The notes under the pieces: model-generated | The model's input: only the letters and a program-made list of their open reading frames with translations | Database searches by the model: none | Told to the model about the DNA's origin: nothing | Translations under genes and position numbers: made by a program | Source: Blastocystis sp. Blastoise | Lineage: Eukaryota > Sar > Bigyra > Opalinata > Blastocystidae | Reading direction: 5' to 3' | Length of the DNA stretch: 25,000 nt | Assembly: GCA_039096225.1 (NCBI GenBank) | Contig: JBBPEB010000025.1 | Location: 177,501 to 202,500 of the forward strand | Shown: positions 10,912 to 22,913 of the stretch, in pieces | Layout: each line of letters starts with the position of its first letter | How positions within the stretch are numbered: the first letter of the stretch is position 1

Positions 10912-11376
10912 TCTTATTCATAAAATGAATTATTACACTATACTTTTCATATAATATATAAAAGAATAACATATAAAATAAACACTATATGAGAAAAATA
11001 TATAACTATATTCAATAACCTTCTTCTATTTATATACCGTTTATATGTGGTTAATGTACCATCTGCTTGAACTTCTAAATGACCATGACAATAACTACAT
11101 GAATAATCTTCGCTACATTCACATGTTTTATTCCTAATAATAAATATATTGATTCATTCATTTATCAAACAATACACGCATTTTCCGGTTAGACTCTTTG
11201 TTTCTTCACGTAGTTGAACAAGATTTGCAGCTGGTACACCACACTGAATATCATATGAACCTAATAAAATATCAAAACTGAATAATCATTATACATGAGC
11301 CACCTCCTTGCTCTCCAAAAGCAAGAAATACATTGCAGAATAACAAAATAAGTAACGTATAGTACATAGTTAACAT
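8738..11376 (-). CDS. secreted, probably GPI-anchored EGF-like cysteine-rich protein (407 aa)
   Basis: Ten exons: 11376-11295, 11260-11176, 11133-11038, 10861-10621, 10490-10406, 10286-10180, 9852-9776, 9634-9531, 9273-9078 and 8888-8738. Seven introns are GT-AG; introns 10620-10491 and 10179-9853 are AT-AC. Residues 1-21 are a signal peptide (MLTMYYTLLILLFCNVFLAFG). The mature chain contains two classical EGF-like units (CVCKDGYLGLYC; NPCSLADCGSHGTC to GWYGDHC) and five copies of a variant motif, C-x-C-x3-[WY]-x-C-x2-C, for example CVCYEGYACPDC and CHCNSGYVCSHC. The protein ends in a hydrophobic tail (YILSIFLISLSVLFYIYF) with no cytosolic residues after small residues near S387, typical of a GPI-attachment signal, though a C-terminal membrane span is possible. 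A cell-surface or adhesion role is likely but inferred; no orthologue is recognised. Confidence 0.82.
9853..10179 (-). other. U12-type AT-AC intron (327 bp)
   Basis: The sense-strand donor is ATATCTTTT, one mismatch from the minor-spliceosome consensus ATATCCTTT. The end is TTCCTTCACCTTCTAC: a branch-site-like TTCCTTCAC (one mismatch to TTCCTTAAC), then AC about nine bases after the branch A. Splicing joins CETN to PCSLADCGSHGTC in phase 0, a standard EGF linker; without it an in-frame TAA follows NISFN. Confidence 0.8.
10491..10620 (-). other. U12-type AT-AC intron (130 bp)
   Basis: The sense-strand donor is ATATCTTAC. The end is ATCTTTAACAAATGTAC, with branch-like ATCTTTAAC (seven of nine matches to TTCCTTAAC) and AC about nine bases past the branch A. 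Splicing joins CSSDKDCGT to GVCNSGYCHC in phase 0. No GT-AG alternative keeps the cysteine frame, since a TAA lies just upstream of the second exon. Confidence 0.78.
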
Positions 11377-13000
11377 AAAAATGGAATTGAATGCATTTTA
11401 TTAGAAGAAACGGAATGAATGAGAAAGTGAAGAAAAAAACTTCGCTAGATATTGCCAGAGAAGGATTCAAGTTTTGCTTATTATATTTAACTATATACAT
11501 GCATTCATAATAAATAAAATTATTCTTTTGAATTCTAATATTAAAAAGATTTTTTCAACTCATTTCACGATAGTATAACAAGTTATGTAAATTAAAGTTA
11601 TATTACAAATATTCAGTATATCATTTTCACGTTAATAAATTCGTAATACCTAAATCAACATCAATTTCTAAGACATTTGTAATTACACTAAAATATCTAT
11701 TGTAAGAAATCAATTATATGCATTAGGAACGTTTTGTTTACATAAGTATCTACTTAGATACGTATGATATTAACATGAATTAGTTTGTACTTACATTTTT
11801 AGCAAGATACTGTGTTATAAGATATCGAATCAAGGATCATAATATCAGTGAATCATTGACGAGAATAATTATTCATTTTCAAATAACATTTGAATTTCAA
11901 ACGACACTAATTATCAAATATAGGTTCTCACATTGTTGTATAATGTAGTTAAGAAGAATGCCCACTAAATAAAATATATTATACTTATGATTAATTTGAT
12001 GCGTTGAAGCTAAGGAACTGAATGAAGTTTTAACAATTCATTATTGAATTTTGTATAAATAAAATTACTATCAACTTACTTTTAAATCAATAAATCAAAT
12101 AGATAATTCGAAAAAAATAAACCTTCAAATTTTTTATTTCATTTTTCTTTTATTCTTAAATTAGTCTTTGTTTTTCAAATAATACTTTAAAATTATTTTT
12201 TGTTATATTTAGTATCAAAGTACATCAGCTACTATTCATTTTTTGGTAAAAAAACATAGTCATGATTTGTTATCTAAGTTAGGTACTTTTCATGAGAAAC
12301 TATTTTTTTCATTTCAATGAATTAGTAGTTTTCTCATTATATACATAAAACGTTTAGAAGCTAATATATAGTATTTCTTTAAATCGAGTTTCTTTTTTCG
12401 AAAAAAAAACAGTTTTTTATCAATAATAACATACTCTCATACATTACAGAGCACTACAAATATTTCTAAACCATGAAAAACACTCCGAAACCCTTTATTG
12501 TTTCTATAATAATTTATCATTGTGCTTCATAACATAACATTTATAAGCACTATCCTATCTGCTACTTATTTTTCTGAATAGATAGTGATAGCAAGACTTT
12601 TATGAAAACATTAATGAGAAAATACAATAAACACTCTGTTTTCTAAAAGAAGGTTGGAGAATCATTATGTAAATCTGGAAAACCCAAAAGACACCTGCTG
12701 CGTCATTTGTGTTTCTAGTCATTAACGAATTAAAATAATGAAATGTGTATATATTAAAAAAAAGTTCCTAAATTATTCTCAATAAACAGGATTATTCAGG
12801 AATAAAAAGAAAACGTTGAGATGGTTTTGAAGGTATCCGAATTAGCAAATAAACACAAGTTCATATCCAATAGAAATGATTTCATGTGTTTTGTTTTTTC
12901 CAGAAAATAATCTGACTAAAAACACTCATATCTTTCTTTTTCTAAGTATTTATTCCACATAAATATTTTGTTTTCTTATATATATTAAAGTTTAAGTATA
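11377..13000. other. 1.6-kb non-coding region between divergent genes
   Basis: This is the largest gene-poor stretch. Unlike the introns it has few TATATA runs. It should carry the promoters of the EGF-like gene and the Gly-Pro-His gene. A 40-codon minus-strand ORF (12722-12600) starts one base after TTCGTTA on that strand, but no continuing exon could be joined. No tRNA, snRNA or repeat array was recognised. Confidence 0.5.
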
Positions 13001-13219
13001 ATGGTTCCTCCTCCTCCTCCTCATGGTTGTCCTCCTGGTGGTCCCGGTCCTCATGGTCCTCATGGTCCTGAAGGTCCTCATGGTTGTCCTCCTGGTCCTC
13101 ATGGTCCCCATGGTCCTGAAGGTCCTCACGGTCCTCATGGTCCTCATGATGGTCCCCATGGTCCTCATGATGGTCCCCATGGTCCTCATGGCGGTCCTGG
13201 TCCTCATGGTCCTCACTAA
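13001..13219 (+). CDS. Gly-Pro-His repeat protein (72 aa, intronless)
   Basis: The single open frame begins MVPPPPPHGCPPGGPGP and continues as GPH/GPE triplets with two Asp and a few Gly interruptions, ending GPHGPH. It has 15 His and 2 Cys in 72 residues; the two Cys lie in HGCPP, within a repeated block of about 16 residues. DNA composition is far richer in G+C than the surroundings, because codons are nearly all GGT, CCT and CAT. There is no signal peptide or membrane span. His-rich repeats of this type often bind Cu, Ni or Zn; the Gly-Pro-X spacing is also collagen-like. Function is unknown. Opposite-strand and other frames are open too because the DNA is a 9-bp repeat, so coding is likely but not proven. 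Confidence 0.6.
   Translation: MVPPPPPHGCPPGGPGPHGPHGPEGPHGCPPGPHGPHGPEGPHGPHGPHDGPHGPHDGPHGPHGGPGPHGPH
13050..13216. repeat. 9-bp GGTCCTCAT tandem repeat array
   Basis: Degenerate copies of GGTCCTCAT (Gly-Pro-His) with GGTCCTGAA and GATGGTCCC variants form most of the Gly-Pro-His gene. Copies differ mainly at the third position of the Pro or His codon (CCT/CCC, CAT/CAC), suggesting selection on the peptide or past slippage. Confidence 0.8.
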
Positions 13220-13429
13220 TATGCGCGTAAATAGTAAATTATCTGCTGTATTATTATGATATTCAATGTCTGCGACAAAAATGCTCTGTTTTGTTTATTT
13301 TTATCATTTACAAATAAACCTAGATTTCTTGTCTCTTCTGAAATCCAAAAGAATACTTATTAGAAAACACATAATAATAACAAAAATTTAATTTTCTTAA
13401 TAAATAATACAACAAAATAAAAAATAATT

Positions 13430-14267
13430 TCATAATGAACAAATAGGTTCTAAAGATTTTTTTGTCCTTTGAATCATTGAAGGATCATCAAGATATATTT
13501 GGATTGTGTCTAAATTTACTTTTAATGACGCTAGAAAAGAATTAGACCTCAGAGGTTCCAATAATGAATTACTTTTTGAAAATAAACTAATTAATTTTCC
13601 ATCTTGATCAGTCATAGTTACTCTCATATTCGATAGCACAACTGTATCATTCTTAAATAACTAGAATAAAAAAAATGGTGACAATCAAATGACAGAAAAA
13701 AAGACAATATGCATATATAAACATAGAGAAATAAATTATATAAATAATATATACTTCACATAATGCATTTTGCAGATCACCCAGTCTGTATGAAGCTAAA
13801 AGTGGTAAAACTCCCACAATCTCATCTTCTATGCTTACAATACATTCATAAACATGTGGCGAACCAACTATGATTATTGATATCTTTGAATAATAATCTT
13901 CATAATTGGGTAACATTAAAAAAACATCGAGATCCATGGATTCTTTATTTGAGTGGATTTCAAAGTATTCCTCTTCAGTTAACTACATAAAAAATAGGAC
14001 ATATTATAGCATAAAAACATACATCATCATCTTGTTTTGGAAGAAAATTAATTCTGAAGAAGTAATTAGCATCAGGAATATTGTCATCTACGCATCTTCT
14101 CTAAATCATAAACAAATTGTTTGATATAGATATACTTTCACAAAATTTAGTAAACTATTTCTTTTTAATTCCTTAAATTCAAATTTACCGATATGATCAC
14201 CTTTAGATGTATAGACTGGGACCACATATGGATCTGAAGGCAATATAAGATTAATAAAACGATTCAT
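13430..14267 (-). CDS. unrecognised 222-aa protein
   Basis: Exons are 14267-14136, 14100-14023, 13982-13755 and 13660-13430; all junctions are phase 0 with GT-AG introns of 35, 40 and 94 bp, and the gene ends in TGA. The product starts MNRFINLILPSDPYVVPVYT and ends SLEPICSL. It looks like a compact alpha/beta protein without signal peptide, membrane span or low-complexity runs; a mid segment, SKISIIIVGSPHVYECIVS, resembles a beta strand pair followed by acidic IEDEIVGVLPLL. I do not recognise the family. Consistent phases and exon-like composition make the gene credible. It is convergent with the Gly-Pro-His gene and lies 294 bp downstream of TRM11 on the same strand. Confidence 0.75.
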
Positions 14268-14561
14268 ATTGAATAATAAAAAAATTAAGTTTTTATTTTG
14301 TTCATAAAAGCTAGTTTTTATTTATTTTTTTGTAATTTTATTTTTAAAATTTTGATTATGAATTGTAGCAATCATGATAGAAAAAATAGAAAACATGAAA
14401 TCAAAGGTTAGTAAGTTAATGTATATATTCACCAAAGCTAGAATATAGAGTTAAACAAAATAGAGACAAAAAAACATTCAAATAAATATATCAGTGAAAA
14501 CAACAAGAAATAGAATACTAACACGATAAAATAATATATAAAGAAGACTAGGTAATAGAAC
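14268..14561. other. intergenic region between TRM11 and the 222-aa gene
   Basis: The 294 bp lie between two minus-strand genes and must hold the TRM11 3' end and the promoter of the 222-aa gene. No further signal is recognised. Confidence 0.45.
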
Positions 14562-17155
14562 TTAATTTGTTTTAACTACGTGATCTATTGAGGACGATTC
14601 ATCTTTACAAGTATATTGTTTACCATTCTCTAGTTTTCTTAGTTTCCGATGACTTTTATCTTTACCTTCTTCAGCATTGGTCTGCATTATAGTTTGTTTC
14701 AAAGTAGCATATGAAATATTATAATCTACAAGCGATTTATAAGCAACAGCACGATATTCAGCATCTTTCCTATATATATATATCATTTGAATAAGATAAT
14801 CATAATAATAATAATAATCATAATAATTCTTTAATAATAATATGAAATATGAAAAATAATAATCATCCTATTTCTTTTAAATAATAATATAAAAAAAAAT
14901 GAAATATGAATAATAATAATTATAAATATATAAAATATATCATATATACTCTACACAGTAAGGTTGTGTTTTTTCCATGGTAATCAGTCGTCTATTGAGT
15001 AATCCTGAAAGTGCTTCGTTGCTATTGGCAACTAACGAGAGACAGGGGTGACAAGGAACAGCTTCTTGAGGATAACTATAGATACACAAGAAATAGAGAA
15101 TAAAGAAAGATATATTCATATATTTAAGAATAAGAAGAGTATATATATAGGATGATGATGAAAAATGTTTTGCATTTATTATTTAAAAAAATAAAAAATG
15201 AATAATAAGAATAAGTATATATATATATATATATAGATACGGTCCAGCAGTAGGGAATAAATAGACGAGTCTGCCGCCAAGACGAAGAGAGCGGGAAGCG
15301 AGCGTTAATAGATCCACGATGACGTCATCAGGATTATAGTACTGTGTTTTAGGGAAATGAATAGTGTCTCCTTGTTGAGGAACATGAGTGGAGGGTTTAA
15401 TCTCATCAGTTCTAGAGTTATCAAGATATACTTTGGAATATAATGTATGATAAGGATATATAAACATATATATATATCAATAATAATTAGTATAATATTA
15501 ATAATATATATATATATACGTTCCACTTTTTCTGGCTCCTGCCCGAATACCGTAAGGAGGATCGCATACTATAGCATCATAACTATATATAATAATAATA
15601 TACTATTAATATTTAATTTAATATTTGATATAGATATAATAGTAAAGAAAATAATAGTTAAAGAATTCCATAATAGATTTAAAAGAAGAATAAAATAATA
15701 ATAAAAAACATAATAAATGAATAATAATAAATATATACACTTCTTCTATTCTTAATGGTAATCGCGCGATATCCATTCGTACAATGTCCGGATAACGAAG
15801 ATGATACTGATCGAAGTTTATATATACATTATTCTCTTGTTTCCCGCGTTTTATCCCGCGTAAAACACGAGCATCAATGTCACTACCTATATATATATGA
15901 TTATATATATTTTGAATATATAATATGTTTTATAATATTTGTATATAAGTAATAATTATTGTTATATATATATATACCCATAGTTTTAGCTCCAAGAGAA
16001 GTACAAGCGATTAAAATACTTCCTGTGCCACAGAAGGGGTCCCAAACATAAGATTCACTTCCTAAATAGATGGGATTCCCGTGGGAACTGGAGACAGACT
16101 CTAAAGAAGAGTTAATAGATATAGTATTCATTGTGTTTATATATATATAAATAGTTTATATACCATTATTACCGCGGGGATGACACAAACCTTGATTAGC
16201 CATTAAAAAGGCTAATTCCGCACAAGTTGATGTAGGACCAATATATAGAATAATTATAGAATATATTATTTTAAATATATAATAAGCATAATAATGACAA
16301 ATAGAATAATTATAGTAACGATAAATAGAATAAGAATAATAATAAATATAATAAAATAAAAGATTAACATATTAATTACATACCAATATATTTTCTTTTC
16401 TTGAGATCGAATTTATTTTTAATATCTCTTTGACCGTGACTTATAAAACGACAAAAATATACATATTGTATATCTTTTACTTCATCTGCTAATCCATAAT
16501 ATAATAAAATACGAAAAGAATTATCCGGATTTTTAATAGAAACAGGTCCTATTATATATAAATAAATAAATAAATAAATAATACATATATACACAACAAG
16601 TAAATACTTCAAAAATAATAAATAATAAAAACACTAATATATATATACCTCTAAATTGGAGGACATCTGTGAATTGTTGTCTATATTCATCTTGTTTCTC
16701 ATAAGATATAGTACAACCAAATCCATCTACAAGTAAACTCCAACTGGAATTCTCCTAATTATATTTATATAGGTAGAATAATAGAGTATTATAATATATA
16801 AAAAAAAGGAAGAAATAGTTCATAAAGAATTACGATGATAATGAAATTGAATTATGTATACATTAAAATAAGGTTCGACAAATTGGCTATCTAATTTCTT
16901 TATACTCTCAGCACATGAAGCAAGATCTATACCTTCTCCCCACAGTTCATAAATACCTTTAATTAAAACAGCTCTATCTGCAATTCTTTTTGCAACTTCA
17001 TCATTTGGAAGCTTGATTTTTAAAAATGGATACTCAGGATTATAATCATTTATATTATAAACATCATCTCTCTTTAAACCATTAAGAACTAATAGAGAAT
17101 CAAGCTCAGGTAGTCTATGCTCCAAGTATGAGTGTGAAAAGTGAATCAAGTACAT
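14562..17155 (-). CDS. TRM11: tRNA (guanine-10-N2)-methyltransferase catalytic subunit
   Basis: Ten exons: 17155-16862, 16754-16649, 16548-16384, 16238-16164, 16100-15978, 15886-15739, 15582-15520, 15411-15241, 15075-14950 and 14769-14562; 492 aa (human TRMT11 has 463). With its activator Trm112 it makes m2G at position 10 of tRNAs from S-adenosylmethionine in the cytoplasm. Evidence: N-terminal YLIHFSHSYLEHRLPELDSL, GPVSIKNPDNSFRILLYYG, FISHGQRDIKNKFDLKKRK, GPTSTCAELAFLMANQGL, the SAM motif DPFCGTG (234-240), GSDIDARVLRGIKR, the catalytic CDPPYGIRAGARKSG (310-324), LRLGGRLVYLFP, and HPCLSLVANSNEALS. The third intron lacks an AG acceptor. The acceptor before 16100 is ambiguous: TTAG nearer 16060 would also keep the frame and remove about 14 residues. 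Confidence 0.92.
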
Positions 17156-17306
17156 TATTCAAATACACCTTAAGAAAATGTGGTCTACACGAAAAACGGG
17201 AATAATTCATTTTGAACTAGAGATTTACAAATGTTTTATGAATATGGTTTTTATTATTAAAACTCTAGAATTACATAAATCTGATTTATTCGTTAATTAA
17301 AACATA
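17156..17306. promoter_or_regulatory. 151-bp divergent promoter region (TRM11 / 443-aa gene)
   Basis: Both genes begin at the edges of this interval, so it must act in both directions. It contains TTATTCGTTA at 17286-17295, 11 bases before the ATG of the plus-strand gene; the identical 10-mer lies 14 bases before the eIF4E ATG. Confidence 0.5.
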
Positions 17307-19442
17307 ATGAATATATTCAGTCTAGAAGATATAAAACCTTACGAGTATCAACTTAGTTATGAAGCTCTTGATGCTCTCCGAAAATCAAATTCTCGTCCTG
17401 TAATTAAAAAGAAACATAAAAGTTTGGAAGAAATGAGTTTGGAATATGGAACTAAAATGGAATATTTGACTTCAAACGATAATTCAAAAAATAAAGATAC
17501 AAAAGGAACAGTATGGGATGATGGAAGAGATGACTCTAAACGGTTTATGTTGCATGACGAAGATGATACTCATGAAATTATTGAAGAACCTTCTTTAGCA
17601 ACAACCATACATACAGAAGAGACCATACCCGATAATTGGGATGATGACATCGATGCAATAGCTGGTAAATTTATAATTATAGTTTATTTCTATTTTTATT
17701 ATCATAACGTATTACTAATTAGGTATATATATAGAAGATATGGAAGAAGAAAATGGTGATTGGAATATGCCAATTATACTTATTAATACGAAGGAGTTTA
17801 TTAAAGAATTGCCAATTGTATATATATATTTGTTTTCATTTATTATGAATGATTCTGTTTGTTTTCTTTTTTGTAATATGATTCGCTATTTCAGTTTATT
17901 TCTCAAATAGGATGAAGACTTATCAGATGATGAGATTTCAAAAGAAATTCAAGAATATATTGATGATAATTATGAATATATTCCTGAATCTCTTTATACA
18001 AACTTTATTGTTTTTGAAACGTATATTATTTTGTTTATTATATTTATTATTATGTTTATTTTTATTATTTTGTTTATTATATCTATTATTTTATTATATT
18101 TATGTTTATTATTATATTTATTATATTTATTATATTTATTATATTTATTATTATGTTATATATAGGAGTAATAAATACTTGAAAGAAAGTAAAGAATATT
18201 TATATTTACAAACAGGAATAGAAACTTATAATTATTCATTGTTTTATTTACCTGATACCATTAATGACGGTATATATATATATATATATAACATTAATAG
18301 TATCATTAATATATATATATATATTTATCAATATAAATGCAAATTATTTATTATATAAATATTATTAATATTATATATATATATATAGAAGATGCTACAA
18401 TAGATATAATAGAATCTATTTTTACTCCTTCTTCTTTTTCTTCAGTAAATTTTATGAAAACATTATTACTCTATACAAACCAATCAATGGTATATATATA
18501 TATATTTTTCTAACTCTTTTTATTCTTTGCCATTATATATATATAATTATATAATTATTCCATTAAATTTCTAGTCATGGAGATCAGAAATGTCTCGAAA
18601 AATAGAAGAAGAAACAGATAAGCAATTATATATAAAATCAACTACTATAGACAATATGATGTCTGAATTATTAGTATATATATATATAATTATTTTTACT
18701 TTATATATTTATAGAATCTTCGAAAAGTAAAATCCAATAAAAAAGAAAGAATAAATTTATTAAAACAAAATATATCAACAGATAAACTTAAAGAAACTGA
18801 AACATCAGTAGAGATTCATAAAATAGAAAAAGAAATACATGTATATATATTATATATATATATTAAGAATTCTATAGAATGATCATATATATATAGACTT
18901 TAGATGAAGTTATTGAGGAGAATATAAAGAGAATGAATTTATTATATAGTGATTCTACATTAAATCTTTTTAAAGAAATATACTCATCGAAATCTACAGA
19001 TATTATTATGAATTTAAATATATATACGTCTAAATATCGAAATATTCGTGGGAAAGAGTATTTAAAAACAGATTCATTTAAAGATTTTGACCATATGCCC
19101 TTATTAGAACAATATTTTATGCAAATATTATTCTTTATACCTCAAAAGAAATGTATATATTTATATGTTTATATATATATTTCTATCTTATATATATGTA
19201 TATAAAATTAGATTTTTTTATTATATATATAATTAAATTATTTTATTATTATATATATAATTAGAGTTTTTTCTTTATATAAATAATAAAAAAATATTTT
19301 CTTCAATTATATGATAAGCTTTCTTTTTATACAATAATTGTATATAGATGAAAGTAATGAAGAATTTATTGCTATTGTTATTATGTACCAAGATATTATT
19401 AAATATTTATGGTTATCAGATATAGGAAGAATGCCTTTATAA
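17307..19442 (+). CDS. unrecognised acidic, coiled-coil-containing protein (443 aa)
   Basis: Nine exons: 17307-17664, 17735-17817, 17911-18020, 18166-18269, 18389-18489, 18575-18673, 18715-18840, 18897-19152 and 19348-19442, joined in phase with GT-AG introns and ending TAA. Residues 1-60 begin MNIFSLEDIKPYEYQLSYE and are basic (VIKKKHKSLEEMSLEYGTK). Residues about 65-175 are strongly acidic with Trp (NWDDDIDAIAEDMEEENGDW). Residues about 253-345 are Lys/Glu-rich and helical, a probable coiled coil (SRKIEEETDKQ; HKIEKEIHTLDEVIEENIKR). The C-terminal 100 residues look globular and end KYLWLSDIGRMPL. There is no signal peptide or membrane span. I do not recognise the family; architecture suggests a structural or complex-forming role, but that is only inference. 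Confidence 0.75.
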
Positions 19443-20026
19443 ACAATTATATATAGAATATTCTCTCGTTTATAAGCATTATATTTATCTATCTCAAAAT
19501 ATATATATTTATTCAACAACGATTCTATTTCGTATATACTTATTTTTTTTTTCATTTTTCAACTTTTTTCAATCTCTAATTCTTCATTTTCAATATATGT
19601 TCATCTTAACTTTTTTTTGTTGGTCATATTTATATATATATAATTTCTTGGCAATACATTTTTTATAACACATATTTTCATATACATTTTGGTCTCTAAA
19701 ACTTGTTTTATCATTTCAAATAACTCTAAAATTACAAAAATATATTTAAGAAACATTATTCTCAGTTTTTTTATAAAATTCATTTTAAAAATCCGTTATT
19801 TATACAAAAAAATGTGTTGCCCATTTTTTTATACTCTTAAAACTAAAACAAAAAGTTATAGTTTTTTTATAGAAAACGAATTCTTTTTTTGTTTGTTTTA
19901 AAAGAATGTTTAACTTATATTTTATTTATTTCAAGTATGTTATAACAATATGAATATATATTATTTATCATTTAGGTTTTCTTGAATCCTTTCATCAATT
20001 AAATTATTATATTTTAGTTTAAAACC
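19443..20026. other. intergenic region, nothing recognised
   Basis: Very T-rich sequence between two plus-strand genes. The minus-strand open frames here are low-complexity Ile/Tyr/Lys and are not supported. It must contain the promoter of the gene starting at 20027. Confidence 0.45.
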
Positions 20027-21386
<1,360 letters not shown>

Positions 21387-21962
21387 TTTTGATGATTATA
21401 TGAATTCATTGACAACATAATTCTGTACTTCTATTTATATAAATAAAAAAATAGTACTACAAACAGAAGGATACTTTGTCTTACCAATTTCAGTATTAAA
21501 TATGAATCTAAAGAACAAATACATCTCTATATGTAGTATTTTCGTTAATTATATGCTTATTATTTCTATTTTGTTGTATTTCGCAATTGATATAATATTT
21601 TAATGAAGGTTATCATTGAATACACTTTATTTTAAAAAACCATTAAGAATTTTTATCAAACCTATTAATATATATATATATATATATATGTTTTAATAAT
21701 AGTCAATAGTTTTTCTATACTTCGAAACAGAACCGAAATATATACACTAATTACTGTTTCGCAACGCTATACGCATATAAAAAGAATCTAAATAATATAT
21801 TATTTTCAATTATAACGAAATACAAAACTTTACTTTTAAATAATTCAACTAATATTAATATTAAAAGAAAAATAGAAAAATGTATATACATAAAAAGGAA
21901 AAAAAATAAATAAAAACTCAATTAGTAATAATATTTGCTAATAAACTATATATATATATATA
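21387..21962. other. convergent intergenic region
   Basis: Lies between the stop codons of the 271-aa gene and the CDK-like gene. An open frame at 21421-21603 (ending in a hydrophobic LIISILLYFAIDIIF) has no start or splice context that I can join confidently. A further (TA)n run lies near 21668-21690. Confidence 0.45.
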
Positions 21963-22243
21963 TCACTTTAGTCTTTCAAGAACCATATAATCTAAAAAAG
22001 AGTTCATTGTCGTTTGTTTCCGTTTATCTATAGTTGTGAAGAATCCCGCGGGAAATGATGTTGTTAAGAATTCATGAGAAAGGACCTAATAATGAAATTA
22101 ATATATATATGTATAAATAGAAGAGAAATAATAAATTGTTGAATACTTAATATATATATAATTATTAATTTTTAAAAAAACATATTAATAAAATAAGAGT
22201 AATAATAAAAAGTGTTCATATTTATACTATACTCAATTACAAA

Positions 22244-22274
<31 letters not shown>

Positions 22275-22871
22275 CTTCTTTAGCAGTAGGTCTTTTTGTG
22301 ACATCGAAAGAGAGCATCCAAACGCATAATCTTATTCCTAAATGAATCACACTATATATATATATATATATATATATTGTTTGTAATATATATTATATAT
22401 TATTTATATATATTGTTTGTAATATATATTAGATATATTATATATATATATATGTTTGTAATATATATTAGATATATTATATATTATATATATGTTTGTA
22501 ATATATATTAGATATATTATATATATATATATGTTTGTAATATATATTAGATATATTATATATTATATATATGTTTGTAATATATATTAGATATATTATA
22601 TATATATATATGTTTGTAATATATATTAGATATATTATATATATATATATATTGTTTGTAATATATATTATATATATATACTCATCGTCCCCTGTTAGCC
22701 ATTTTTTTGCTTTATTATATAAATATGTATATAAACTCATTGAATAAGGAATATTATACTCATTATTACTAAAGATATAGAGTAATAATATAATAATATT
22801 AATAATAATAATAATAATAATATAATAATAATATAATAATAGCACAAAATATAATAATATATAATAATCAT

Positions 22872-22913
<42 letters not shown>

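Noticed and set aside
12600-12722. 40-codon minus-strand ORF preceded by TTCGTTA
   Set aside because: No in-phase continuing exon was found and no known motif is present; noted only as part of the intergenic region.
12992-13259. Other-frame and antisense ORFs over the Gly-Pro-His gene (Met/Arg/Thr- and Val/Leu-rich)
   Set aside because: They are by-products of the 9-bp repeat; the Gly-Pro-His frame begins and ends with ordinary AT-rich context.
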